NCBI RefSeq assembly: GCF_026262505.1
Contig: NC_067207.1
Location: forward strand, 29,108,082-29,172,081
Source of the DNA: Trichomonas vaginalis G3
Lineage: Eukaryota; Parabasalia; Trichomonadida; Trichomonadidae
DNA length: 64,000 nucleotides
Reading direction: 5' to 3'
Shown: positions 28,962 through 39,625 of the stretch, piece by piece
Layout of the letters: every line of letters begins with the position of its first letter
Position numbering within the stretch: the first letter of the stretch is position 1
Position numbers and translations under genes: made by a program
The notes under the pieces: generated by a model
The model's database searches: none
Told to the model about the DNA's origin: nothing
What the model saw: only the letters and a program-made list of their open reading frames with translations

Positions 28962-30066
28962 ATGAGTGTCACAACTAACAATGTTAAAAAAATGGGATTC
29001 ACAAATGAGGAAATAAAGGATATATTAGAGGAGGCGGGTTATGAAGTTGATAAATATTATTTAAGAAATTGTAAAAAATTCGCAGAGTTTTTAAATGAGT
29101 TTGATTATGATGGAAAAATGAATAAAGATGATGTTATAAATTTCTTATATCCCACATCTGAAGAAGAAAAACCTAAAGAACCTGATGTTTTCCCTGAATA
29201 TTATGAAGAACGGATTAAAGATGATGAATATGATGAAATTGAAAGACTGGAAAAAATAAGAGATGAAATAGATGAAAAAATTAAGGAATTAAGAGAAGTT
29301 GAAAAATATAATGAGAATGAAGTAGAGGGTTTAATGAATATCCCAGCTTCAGAATCAGAAGTTCAGAAATCTCATGAAGAAAGATATAAAAATTACTTTT
29401 TGGAATCTACTAAAAATTTATTAGATGGTGATATTGACGAAACACTTTCAGAAGAAGGCACAAAATTTATTCATAAACATAAGCTTCAGTTTATTGACGA
29501 TGAAGAATACCCTGTATATTACTTTCACCTCCTCTTGATTCTGAAAAATTCAAAAAAGCATTGAAAAATGTAACATATGCAACAAATACGATTAAGAAAG
29601 AAGACCATGATATTTACACAAATTATTATTTAAATAAATGCACGGGTGTTGATAAAGTTTTTGATTGTTAGATAAAATATCAAAAGAAACAATTGGTACA
29701 TATAAAATTTTATGTGATTGTGGTTTCATTATTGAAGATACCAATAATGTTTCATATGAAAGAACAGCACCGAAGGAAGACGAAGTGGAAAGGTCTATAC
29801 CATTCGTTATTAAGAACATAAAAGATATGAAAACTTATAAGCATTATATTTATTCATTTATTTCAGAAAAAATGGAAGCAACCCATAAAACATCATCTCA
29901 TCATTTTATAGCTATTCATACATTCCTTTTCAAAGTTGTGAAATTAAATAAGACAGGAATTAGATTTAATGTATCAGGGTACGCATTCTTGAGTAAATTA
30001 AAATGTATTCGTCACGTCGCAGATGATAAAAATTTATGTGTTCTTAATTCATTTTATGGACTTTAG
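28962..30066 (+). pseudogene. Unknown gene(s) upstream of polymerase (element B)
   Basis: A plus-strand coding stretch. The first part is acidic, with a helical EEIKDILEEAGYEVD start and a coiled-coil section. The later part has a SHHFIAIHTFLFKV helix and ends near RHVADDKNLC, a pattern I associate with the N-terminal regions of trichomonad Maverick polymerases. It may therefore be a separate protein, or belong with the polymerase that follows after a 60-bp AT-rich gap. Broken; function unknown. Confidence 0.4.
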
Positions 30067-30129
30067 CCCTGGACTTTAAAAAAAATAAACTTTATTTTTA
30101 TTTATTTTTTAATTTTTATTCTTACATAA

Positions 30130-33100
30130 ATGAACAAAAATGGAACAGCTAAAATGAATGATAATCAAATAAGAGCCGAAGGTAGAAGGTTATTTAAACG
30201 CTTCTATAACATTCCTGATGGTGTTAATCCTAAAACTCGTAGAAGTTATTTAAACGAAGCAATAGATGCATATGAAGGGTTTGACATTTCATCAGAAAGT
30301 GAGAGGTTAGCAAGAATGTTAAACGTTAATATTGATTTTTATTATTGTGACCCTCAACCAGAAGACGTAGACATTAACAAGGTAGACTTTCCATTAGTGG
30401 ATTCAATAATGATAGATCCAGAATTTGAAACAGTAAATATTTTATTAACACAGAGTCCATGTGGAAAACTTCACGCTGATAGAATAACAGACATTGAAGC
30501 ACTCACAGGATATAAAGTTTGCCCCTTTTGCAAAGAAGAAGTATATTCTATCCGTGATGATCCAGAAAGGAAAAACCAAAGAAGATTTTTAAAACATTGT
30601 GAGAAATGTAAAGAAAATAATGGAAGATTAATTCAAGACGTTCAATTGCAAAACACACAACAACCATATGCACCACATATCACGAAACAGAAGATATATC
30701 AATGGCTATTAGCACATAATTTGCAGGAATATTATAAACCAACAAGATATTATATTACTTTTGACTTCGAAACATTAGAGACTAAAGAAGAACTTCAACT
30801 TTCTGAATGTGCAACTTTGAATGCTTACTTAAAACCATTATATGGTATCATCAACTGTCAAAATAAAGCCGCAAAGCGGCGAGGTCGTAGACCGAGATAA
30901 AACATTTACGAGGAATTTTTGCTTAACTTCAAGTGATTCTTTTATTTCTGATTGGATTGAATTTTTATTTTTGTTCATTAGTTGCTAAATCAATATATGA
31001 ACAATATGAAGAATTAATGAAGTCACAAACATTAAATGAAAAAAGAAGGAAGTATTTAAAGAACTTCTAGATGAGAATTCAATAAAGTGAATATCATAGG
31101 TTTTAATTCGGAAAGTTGATTTAAATTTAATTCTGTGATTTAAACACTGCAAAATGGAAAATAAATTGCTGGGTTCATCTTCAATTTAAGCAAATCATTG
31201 TAAAGAAAACAAACGTTCCATATGAATTGAGATTTATTGACATCAGAAATTATATAGCGGGTGGGACATTAGACCAATTCACTCGAGATTTCGGAAACAA
31301 TAAATCACGTGTTAAATCCTTTTTCCCTTATCAATTCATCACGTGGGAAAATTACGAAGAAGAATTATAATAAAGAGGAACCATTCACGAAAGATTCATT
31401 TTATTCAGCATTAACTCAAGAAACTATATCAGATAGTGATTATCAAATATATCTCAATGATGCTAAAAATTTTAAGAATAGATTAGAATATTTTATTCAT
31501 TATTGCAATAAAGATGTTGAAATTATGATTGACCCAATTGATAAAATTATTGAAGAAACATTTGTTTATAAAATTGACATGCTTCATAATCTTTCTTTAT
31601 CATCGAATGCATCAATGATTCGTTACGCTTTAGCATATAAAGACTTTAATCCTAACGAAAAATATCCAGAAGAAGAAAATGTGGAATCAAGTTTTGAATT
31701 AACGAAAAAGTATTGGAAATATAAAATTGAATCATATAAGAAACAAGATGAAAAAGCAGAAAGAGATACTAAAAATAATGTTTCAATGGATGATTTTCAA
31801 TACTATCACGATTTAATCCTTTCATCTAAATGCAAATGTGTGGTAAAGCGTTTACATATGCAAATAACCAACATTAGATAGAATCGATAATGAAAAACCA
31901 CATACCAAAGAAAATTGTCAGTTAATGTGTTGTTATTGCAATGTCGTAAAATCAAATAAAGATGAGGATGTTCAACGTTTAAGAATCAATTTAAGAAATT
32001 ATACATTAAAAAATAATTTACCAATGACTTTAGATTCAGTTGAAGCTTATCACATTCTCCGTAATGGAATTACTGGTGGTCTATCAAATGTTCAACATCG
32101 TGTTAATCTTAAAGGAATCACGCACATTAATAAACTTTCATATAATCCAGAAACTAAAACTGTATCAAATGAGGACACCACCAACATTATGACTCATTTG
32201 TTGGAGTTGACTTTAATTCATTTATTCCTTCATCATTTTCATCTAATCCTCATGATTTCATTCAATATACTGACCATAAAATGTATATGCCGGGAAGATT
32301 GAATGGTGTATCATTTGTGATACAGCAACAAAGAAAGCAAAGCACTGGGAATTATTAGAAAGAAAATAACTTATCGTGGCTGAAGTAAAGGGTCACATTG
32401 ATGAAAACATACATTAATGATTACATAAACTTTTACCGATAATAAGAAACTTAGATTATCACAGATGAAAAAACAATTGGCAGTTTTATGTATAATTACA
32501 TGAAATCAAACAATCTACCAGTTGACCAGAAACAGAGAAATTAACTCAGTTAGCATCAACACACAACCAATATCAACCATTTTCTTCTTATTATCTTTGG
32601 TATCTAATAGACAGATTTCATTTTATCATTGATGACATTCAATCAATTTTAACATTTACGAAAAATACTTGTTTTAATGAATTTGCGAACGAATTTATGA
32701 ACGAAAGACAAAAGGCTGAATTAGAAGGAAATAAAGGAAAAAGTTTATTTTGCAAGATTTCACTTAATGGATCATATGGTTACGATGCAATGAATACACA
32801 AAATTACGCAAAGACTAAAATAATGAATGCACAGAAGGCACGCGTTGCATGTATGTCAAATAAGTTTAAAAACATAAGAGAAATAGGTGAAGATACGTAT
32901 CAAGTGATGCTTAAAGATAGATTTTATAGATGTGATACATGTTTACAAGAGGCATTCTTCACTTTAGATAATGCTAAATACTGGTATTTGGTTTTCATTT
33001 ATGATTTTATGTATAAATGCATGGATGTTAATCGTTTTCATTTCATTGAAGGTGATACTGATTCATCTTATTGGGCTATTGCTGGCGATCCAAGTCTTCC

Positions 33101-33581
33101 TAACACTCAAGCATTTCAAGCAATTGTAACCGATAAACAATTTTATGATAAAAACATTTACAAATTCGCACCTTTTGATTTCTTCTGTTTTGATGAGAAA
33201 TTTAAACCTAAATTAAAGAATAAAGCTGAAGAAAAAGCACATGAGAAGAAGTTATTGGGTTTAGCAATTGAGAAACAAGGTGATAACATGGTTGCTTTAT
33301 GCCCTAAGTGTTATACTTCATTCAACGGTTCAATTGATGGAAGTGATTTTAAAAAGATTGCACAAAAAATGAAAGGTGTTAGTTTACGACAAAATAAACA
33401 ATTAACACCTAAAAATTATTTGGATATAATAAATGATAAAGTGATATTTGATGGTCAGAATATTAATTTACAACTTAAAAACGGGTCAATGACTCGCTTA
33501 ACAATTGGTAAGACTGCATTAACAGGAGCACACACTAAGGCTGTATGTTGTGAAAATGGATGTTGTATGCCATTTATTTAA
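30130..33581 (+). pseudogene. Protein-primed DNA polymerase B (element B)
   Basis: Family-B polymerase of the protein-primed type that replicates Polintons. Seen: a zinc-finger-like CPFC...CEKC near the N-terminus, exonuclease motif ITFDFET, the later exonuclease motif YCNKDVEI, polymerase motif KISLNGSYGYD and the catalytic motif EGDTDSS, followed by a thumb region ending in a Cys-rich tail (CCENGCC). Between exonuclease and polymerase parts is an HNH-like segment (LDRIDN...CCYCN, about 31865-31945). Broken in about five or more places. A mini double hairpin lies in it at 30868-30893. The C copy begins at the window edge. Confidence 0.8.
30868..30893. repeat. Mini double hairpin in the polymerase region
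   Basis: GCCGC-AAA-GCGGC (30868-30880) followed after GA by GGTC-GTA-GACC (30883-30893). It has the same two-hairpin plan as the repeat at 35981-36008 read on the other strand. GC-rich in an AT-rich gene, so it looks like a late insertion. Confidence 0.6.
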
Positions 33582-33682
33582 TGAAATGCCACAGAAGAGA
33601 CAAAAGGAACCGTTAATAATGGTTTTGTACTATGATTCAAAGAGGTGGGCACCCTTAAAACATTTATTTTATTTTTATATAA

Positions 33683-35197
33683 ATGGATAACACAGATTTA
33701 AAAATTTTAATTGATGATTTAGTATTTAATCAAAATTTTCTTGATTATTATGATTTAAAAGCATATCTCCAAAAATATAATAAAAATATAACGGGTGATG
33801 ATATGGATTATTATTATTCGTATTATAAAAATGAAATTTTGAAATATCATGATAAAATAATTTCTGAAATTAAAGACAAAATTAAAAATAATGAATATAC
33901 AAAGGGAAAAACTAAATCACAGCTTAAACAGTTGAAAGATTTCAAAAATAAAGTATTAACAGAAGAAGATATTGATGAATTATATAAATTATATAATCCC
34001 GAGCCGCAAAAGCCAAAGGAACAAAAACAAATGGTACAAAACACCCAGGTCCTTCAGACCATAAATGATGCACAAGCTTTAATTTATGATTCATTAGTTA
34101 AACCATATTCAGCCCGACTTTTAAATGAAGATCAACTTTTGGAATTCATCCTTCAACATAAACTCGAAGCGGGAAAGTATATCAAACCTTTATATACAGC
34201 ATATTTAAAACAAATGAATAGAATACATCCAGAATTAATGAAGGGGAATGAAATCCAAAATCAAAGCAGATAAAATTAAACCACTTACAACACCAAAACC
34301 TCCAAACAGTAGTACCTCCTCCTTCAGTTAATCCTTCATCATTCACTTTATTATATCCATTTCAAACATTAAAGAAGCAAAAAGATTTTAAAAAGGATTT
34401 CAAGATATTAAATAAACCAATTGACCCAAAAATTCAACCGTTAAAGGAAAAATTTAGTCGCCCTTCATTTGCACTATATCCATATTCATACGAAATCGAT
34501 CATCTGGAATATTCAAAAGGAAACGTTACTTATTTATTTGCCATTAACATTAACACTAGATATTTATATTGCATTCCGGTGAAAGGGAAAACAGAACAGG
34601 AAACAAGAAGAGCTATACAATACTTACTAGATCATGAAAGAGTAGATAATATAAGGGGTGATGGTGATAAAGGATTTCAGGCAGCTATGGCTCATTATTT
34701 CCCACAAATTAATTTTTACTTTTCATCCTCTCCATATACGTTTCATAATAAAATAGTTGATGGTAATGAGAACTCTTAGAGATGCGTTAGGGGTTAACGG
34801 TCAGATATACTGGGATGGAAATCATGACTCCATCATACAGCAGTTAGTATATTATTACAATAATACATGGCATAGAACTATAAACATGAAACCAGTGGAA
34901 ATGAAAAATGATATTTCAAAAGAATGGGAATATATTAGAAAGCAAATGGAAAGGTTAAATGATGTTAAACGTGAACAAATTAATTCGGGGCTCATGAATT
35001 TTAAACAAGGAAATAAAGTTTTAATTCATCTCGATTATGGAAAAACTGATAAATCAATGACAAAAAGAAGACGAAGATTTGACACAATAGCTGAATTTGT
35101 TAGATATATTAACGGCAATGCATTAGTTGAAGTTAACAATAAATTAATAGAAATTCCGATTTATTTTATTACTCCATTATATTTAAATAATATTTAA
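33683..35197 (+). pseudogene. Retroviral-type (DDE) integrase (element B copy)
   Basis: Same gene as the whole copy at 62213-63745 in C. Polinton integrases insert the linear element into host DNA and share the RNase H fold with retroviral integrase. An AT-rich leader follows a conserved GTGGGCACCC spacer shared with C. This copy has about three breaks. It lies on the same strand and just downstream of the polymerase, the usual Polinton neighbourhood. Confidence 0.75.
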
Positions 35198-35216
35198 TTT
35201 TTTTATTTCGTAAGAA

Positions 35217-35478
35217 ATGAGTGACAACAAAGCAGTCAAGAGTCCAGACAATGAATATAAAAAGAAACTAAACAGAATTAAATCAAAAATATGCTATTAC
35301 AAAAAGAAGTCGCAATGGTGGGGTTGAAAACGATAAAGAAATAATCGAAAAATTAGAAACTTATCGTTCAATCATTAAACTGAGTGAAGCAAAAATAAAA
35401 GAATTTAATAGAATAAATAAATTGATTGGAAGAGATGAATTTAATAAAGATGAATTTTTAAACTCAATCCAAATTTAA
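35217..35478 (+). pseudogene. Small Lys-rich helical protein (element B copy)
   Basis: Counterpart of the whole 95-residue gene at 61906-62193. Lys/Asn-rich, helical, with KKKLNRIKSKICYYKKK near the start and an IIKLSEAKIKEFNRINKLI helix. Its 3' end meets that of the convergent 54-residue gene. Broken in B. Function unknown; the position between integrase and the cargo locus is constant in B and C. Confidence 0.5.
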
Positions 35479-35639
35479 TTTTTATTCCTCTTTGACAACA
35501 TCTCTCTTTCCATCATTACTGCATAACCACATTTTCTCAATTTTAGTGGTTTGTTATTTTTAACATGTTCTTGCATCATTTTTATCATTTCCTCCCTTGT
35601 TATGATTCGTGGTAAATTTTGAGCTTGTGGGGTATTCAT
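35475..35639 (-). CDS. 54-residue protein beside the cargo locus (element B)
   Basis: Starts MNTPQAQNLPRIITREEMI and ends EREMLSKRNKN. Preserved in C at 61745-61909 with only two or so changes, which supports a real gene despite the size. It overlaps the convergent neighbour by 4 bp. Helical, basic C-terminus, no known motif. It is the last element gene before the repeats that bracket the cargo. Confidence 0.6.
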   Translation of the reverse strand: MNTPQAQNLPRIITREEMIKMMQEHVKNNKPLKLRKCGYAVMMEREMLSKRNKN

Positions 35640-35980
35640 TTATGATAAAAATAAAAATTTGTTATCACTTATTTTATCGTTAATGTTTTTAGGTTATTCA
35701 ATAATTAATTATTTTTGAAGAACTGAAGGTGTCACTATGTCACCATGTGTCACTCGGTTATTTAACTTCTCTGAAAAAATGAGACAACATGACATTTTGA
35801 CAACACAGCAGGATTAATGAGGAAGGCATTTATGAATTATTTTTGAAGAACTGAAGGTGTCACTATGTCACCATGTGTCACTCGGTTATTTAACTTCTCT
35901 GAAAAAATGAGACAACATGACATTTTGACAACACAGCAGGATTAATGCAAAAATAAATTCAAATCATACTTTATAAAGCT

Positions 35981-36008
35981 AGACCTTCAGGTCTCGCCGC
36001 TTAGCGGC
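35981..36008. repeat. Mini double hairpin with an empty site in C
   Basis: AGACCT-TC-AGGTCT (35981-35994) and GCCGC-TTA-GCGGC (35996-36008). Flanks in B (TTATAAAGC and TCATTTACAGG) are contiguous in C at about 58198-58217 without the hairpins, so about 29 bp were gained in B or lost in C. It overlaps the 3' end of the helicase gene and changes its last residues. Confidence 0.75.
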
Positions 36009-38309
36009 TCATTTACAGGTATTTCATCGTCAGTAAATGAATCCTCATTATCGTTTGGTTCAACCTGTTTATATAATCCTTTCATTTCTTCTTTCAAAAC
36101 ATAACACCATGTTTGTTTACCATCTATTCTTCTCTGTTTCTTATCACATTTATCTTTAATGCTCATTTGAAAGTTTTTGTCTTTCATGTCTGATGGTTTG
36201 CAGAATAGAGCATTTTTACATGTCATACCTGCACACAATTCATCATAATGTGTATTTATCCATACATCTAAAGGATTTGTTGATAATTCAATTAAATCTT
36301 GTTTGGCTTCAGTCATCGGTATGATTCGTACATTAAATGATGAAAGGTCATATTGCATAAAATATGTTAAAAGGTTATCATAAAATTCCTTTGTGCATGA
36401 ATCCATTAAATTCTTGAAGTAATCAAATTGACCCTTAAATTTACCATTAACCCTTAAAACTACGTATCTTCTGTCTCCAACTTCAATTTTGACAGGGTAG
36501 ACGTTGTTAGTTACGAAAATGAAGTTTGCAACGTTCTGTGCTGTTCTTCTGGGTTGATTCTTTTCATTAATTCTAATCTCATTATCCGTTATAATTGATT
36601 TCAAAGCGTTGAAGTTTGCGAGTCTATCTTCACCTACATTCTTGAGTTCATTAAGTACAAGAAACATTTTATTCTCAACTACTGAATTGAAATTACCCGT
36701 TAGCTCACCTATTTCGGTAATGTTTTTGCATGAATAACCAGCGAGAAGTTCAGAAATAATGTCTGTAAATCTGTTTTTACCTGTTCCCTGAAGTCCTTTC
36801 AAAATAATTGCTGTTTCATTCTTGATTCCAGGATGTTGAATCATTGATGCAATCCAGCCGAGAAGGTATTTATACACTTCATCGTTATTATCACAAATGG
36901 CTTCTTTAATGAAATTCATAAACATCTCAATTTTTGAGTAATCAGGCTTTTCAAGAATGTTGTATTTATAACCATGAAACGTTGAGAAAACATCTGGAGA
37001 ATCAGATTTAAAGCAAACACCCTTAACGGTTAATGAAGACAATTGATTTAGTAGTACATCCCATGCTGTTATGGTTTTACCTTCTTCTTTAAATAATTTA
37101 ATCATTTTGAGTGACTCTTTCATGTTTGATTGAAGAACGAATGATATTTGATTCATTTTGTCGTGTATGTTGTAATCTTTTTGAATGAAATATTTATTTC
37201 CACAATCTACAAAACGGATTACACGTGATAAATCCTCAATTACTTCAGAACTGTTTTTATACTGATGATTTTCAGCCTTGCGTCTAATATCTGTTATCAA
37301 AAACGAGTCATCAAGTTTGATATCAAATGTTATTTTTGGCTTACGTAATAAAGGCAAAACATATTCATCATAATATTCCTTTTGATATAGTTTTAGAATC
37401 TTCACTAAAACAAATGGAGAAGTCATTAAATGTGCATATCTATTACGTGCTTTTTCAAAATTACTTTTTGCATTTTCTGTTAAGCTGCAAAGTTATAAAC
37501 GTTATCGTATGCTTCATTAATTAAATGATTAGGTAACGAATTAATTGCTTGAAACAGTGTGAATAATGTAACTTCTTTTTCTAAATTCATATTTCCACCG
37601 TCATTATGTACTTCAAAATCACTAATACCATCAACTATGCTCTGGGCAAGTTTATCGTCAATGTTTACATCTTTGTTTTCATTCATGATAGTCTTTATTT
37701 CTTCGTTCTTCTGTTCAACTCTTACCTTAATATTCAAATCATTTAATATATCATTCACTGTTCTGGTTATGGTCGAGTCGTAACTTCCACGAATGAATGA
37801 GTATGTTTTGATTGGTTCTGTTGCATTCTTGCGAACTCTTGAATCAGCCATAACTACTAAAGAACGCTTTGAATCATCCATAGAAGTCATTATATCAATA
37901 TCGTAATCATTGCAGGAATAGCATTTAATCATTCTGTTCGAGGTTGAATAGAAGAAATTAGTGTTACAATAAATGTGAAGACCTCCTGAAGCGGTTTTAA
38001 CGATAACATCTTTATCCGAAAGTTTTGATAAAATGTCTTTTCTAACTGTTTCTTTAAGTTCATCATTGTATGATTTATTGATATCAACATCTATAATCGT
38101 TAAATTTGAATTTTATTTACTAATAAAGCCATACCAGTTTTCCTTCCTCTTCCTCCATCGTGTTTGAGGTAGTTATGTAAATCAATCTTGTTTTCACCAA
38201 TTCTTTCGTTGAGGGTTTTAGTTTCTGCCACAACTAATTCCTCAGCTAATGAATCAATAACTTTTTCATCAGAAACGATATAGTTGCTGTTGTTGTTTGT
38301 TGCTGTCAT
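35987..38309 (-). pseudogene. Primase-SF3 helicase (cargo gene of element B)
   Basis: The downstream half is a D5-type SF3 helicase: Walker A GLQGTGKNR, B motif FLVLNELKN, motif C NFIFVTNN, then VGDRRYVVLR. It is clearly related to the helicase of A (7089-8324). The upstream half resembles an archaeo-eukaryotic primase: IDVD, TASGGLHIY and a later IDIM motif, at about 37860-38100. Primase-helicase fusions drive replication in NCLDV-like viruses and virophages. Classic Polintons use a protein-primed polymerase instead, so this is an added replication system. Broken in the primase part; the helicase frame looks whole. Leader as in the KilA-N genes. Confidence 0.7.
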
Positions 38310-38709
38310 TTATCTAGGAATAAAAAATAAAAATAATTTTAAAACTAACTTTATTTTTGGGCTGCATCAAATTTCCAGGACTGTTGTCTAAATGTCATGT
38401 TGTCTCATTTTTTCAGAGAAGTTAAATAGTGACACTGAGTGACATAGTGACACCTTCAGTTATTCAAAAATAATTAATTATTGAATAACCTTAAACCATT
38501 AACGTAAACATTAACGATAACACATATTTCCAGTGATGTTGTCAAAATGTCATGTTGTCATCATTTTTCATAGAAGTTAATTAACCGAGTGACACTGAGT
38601 GACATAGTGACACCTTCAGTTCTTCAAAAATAATTAATTATTGAATAACCTGAAACCATAAACGATAAAATATATTTTTGGTCGTTTATGACAAAAATAA
38701 ATGGTTCAT

Positions 38710-39369
38710 TTACTCACAATATTTTTGTACAAAACGACCCCAAACTTTTAACTTCTTTTCTGCAGTTTCTAATGCTATCTTAGCGAGTTCATATTCTCTA
38801 AATTCTCTCTTTAAATCTTCTTGTTCCCATTGGTCTAGTTCGTATGGAGAATCTCTACAACCATAACATATCTCACGTTCATGTTCTAATTGTTTTTCAC
38901 ACATTTTTCCAACTTCTTCAAACAAATGTTTAGCATTCTCTACTGTATCTTCGAGTTCTTCTTCATCTAATTTCTCATGAACTTTCTTGTCTATGGAGTC
39001 CATAATTTTTCCAACTGCTATGCAATATTTTGGAGAAGCCCACATTGCTATATAGTTTATAAGTCTTGGGTCTACATACGTTCCTCTAACCTGTTTGATT
39101 TCATCAGGAATTCCCGCATGAATTTTGTATAAAAACCAACCGTCGGAATTCCGGCGGTTGCTATATTCTTCACAAAATGCCTTATAATACTCTTCCCAGG
39201 ACTTATTTTCCAACAACTTTCTAAAGTCTTTTCTAAACTGCTGACACATCTTTGTTGCATTAATGTAACCATCCTTGTCTCTACGTAAGACTTCAATATC
39301 GTTATAAGTGCCTTTCGTGAATGTTTCGCCATTTGATTTGTTCGTGAATGTTTTTGCTTCGACTGACAT
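38710..39369 (-). CDS. KilA-N-domain protein (cargo gene of element B)
   Basis: A predicted protein of 219 residues. The N-terminal two thirds are a good KilA-N domain: YNDIEVLRRDKDGYINATKM, then the F-R-K-D-F helix, RGTYVDPRLINYIAMWASPK. The rest is helical, with a CxxC-like CYGCRD. KilA-N proteins bind DNA and are common accessory genes of large DNA viruses. The start follows the shared GTATGTAAG leader. A fragment is present in A (48-125) and another in C (60617-60945). The codons for SNRRNSDG form a CAACCGTCGGAATTCCGG palindrome. Frame looks whole. Confidence 0.8.
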   Translation of the reverse strand: MSVEAKTFTNKSNGETFTKGTYNDIEVLRRDKDGYINATKMCQQFRKDFRKLLENKSWEEYYKAFCEEYSNRRNSDGWFLYKIHAGIPDEIKQVRGTYVDPRLINYIAMWASPKYCIAVGKIMDSIDKKVHEKLDEEELEDTVENAKHLFEEVGKMCEKQLEHEREICYGCRDSPYELDQWEQEDLKREFREYELAKIALETAEKKLKVWGRFVQKYCE

Positions 39370-39430
39370 TTCTTTTCTTACATACAAAATAAAAAAATAA
39401 ATAAAAATAATTTTAAAACTAACTTTATTT
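39370..39430 (-). promoter_or_regulatory. Shared leader, element B KilA-N copy
   Basis: On the minus strand: AATAAAGTTAGTTTTAAAA, AT tract, TTTTATTTTGTATGTAAG, then ATG. The same AATAAAGTTAGTTTTAAAATTATTTTT also precedes the primase-helicase start (38310-38345). Motif seen directly; promoter role inferred. Confidence 0.55.
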
Positions 39431-39625
39431 TTGGGTTGCATCAAATTTCCAGTGATGTTGTCAAAATGTCATGTTGTCTCATTTTTTCATAAAAGTTAAT
39501 TAACCGAGTGACACTGAGTGACATAGTGACACCTTCAGTTCTTCAAAAATAATTAATTATTGAATAACTGGGGAAATGAATTTACGTCAAATGTGCAATT
39601 TATAAAATCTTATGTCGACGAGCGT

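Larger units (their letters stand above)
35690..39575. mobile_element. Cargo locus of element B
   Basis: The segment between the 54-residue gene and the fibre gene. It starts with two ~128-bp-spaced direct copies (35700-35945) of a repeat containing GAACTGAAGGTGTCAC and AAAAAATGAGACAACATGAC. Inverted copies lie at 38380-38465, 38525-38665 and 39440-39570. Inside are a primase-helicase gene and a KilA-N gene. In C the same position holds different genes between the same kind of repeats, so this is an exchangeable site. No target duplication or own integrase is seen. Confidence 0.65.

Noticed and set aside
28962-30066. Cysteine protease (adenain/Ulp1-like) expected in Polintons
   Set aside because: No His-Asp/Glu-Gln-Cys arrangement could be recognised here or elsewhere in B and C; not called.
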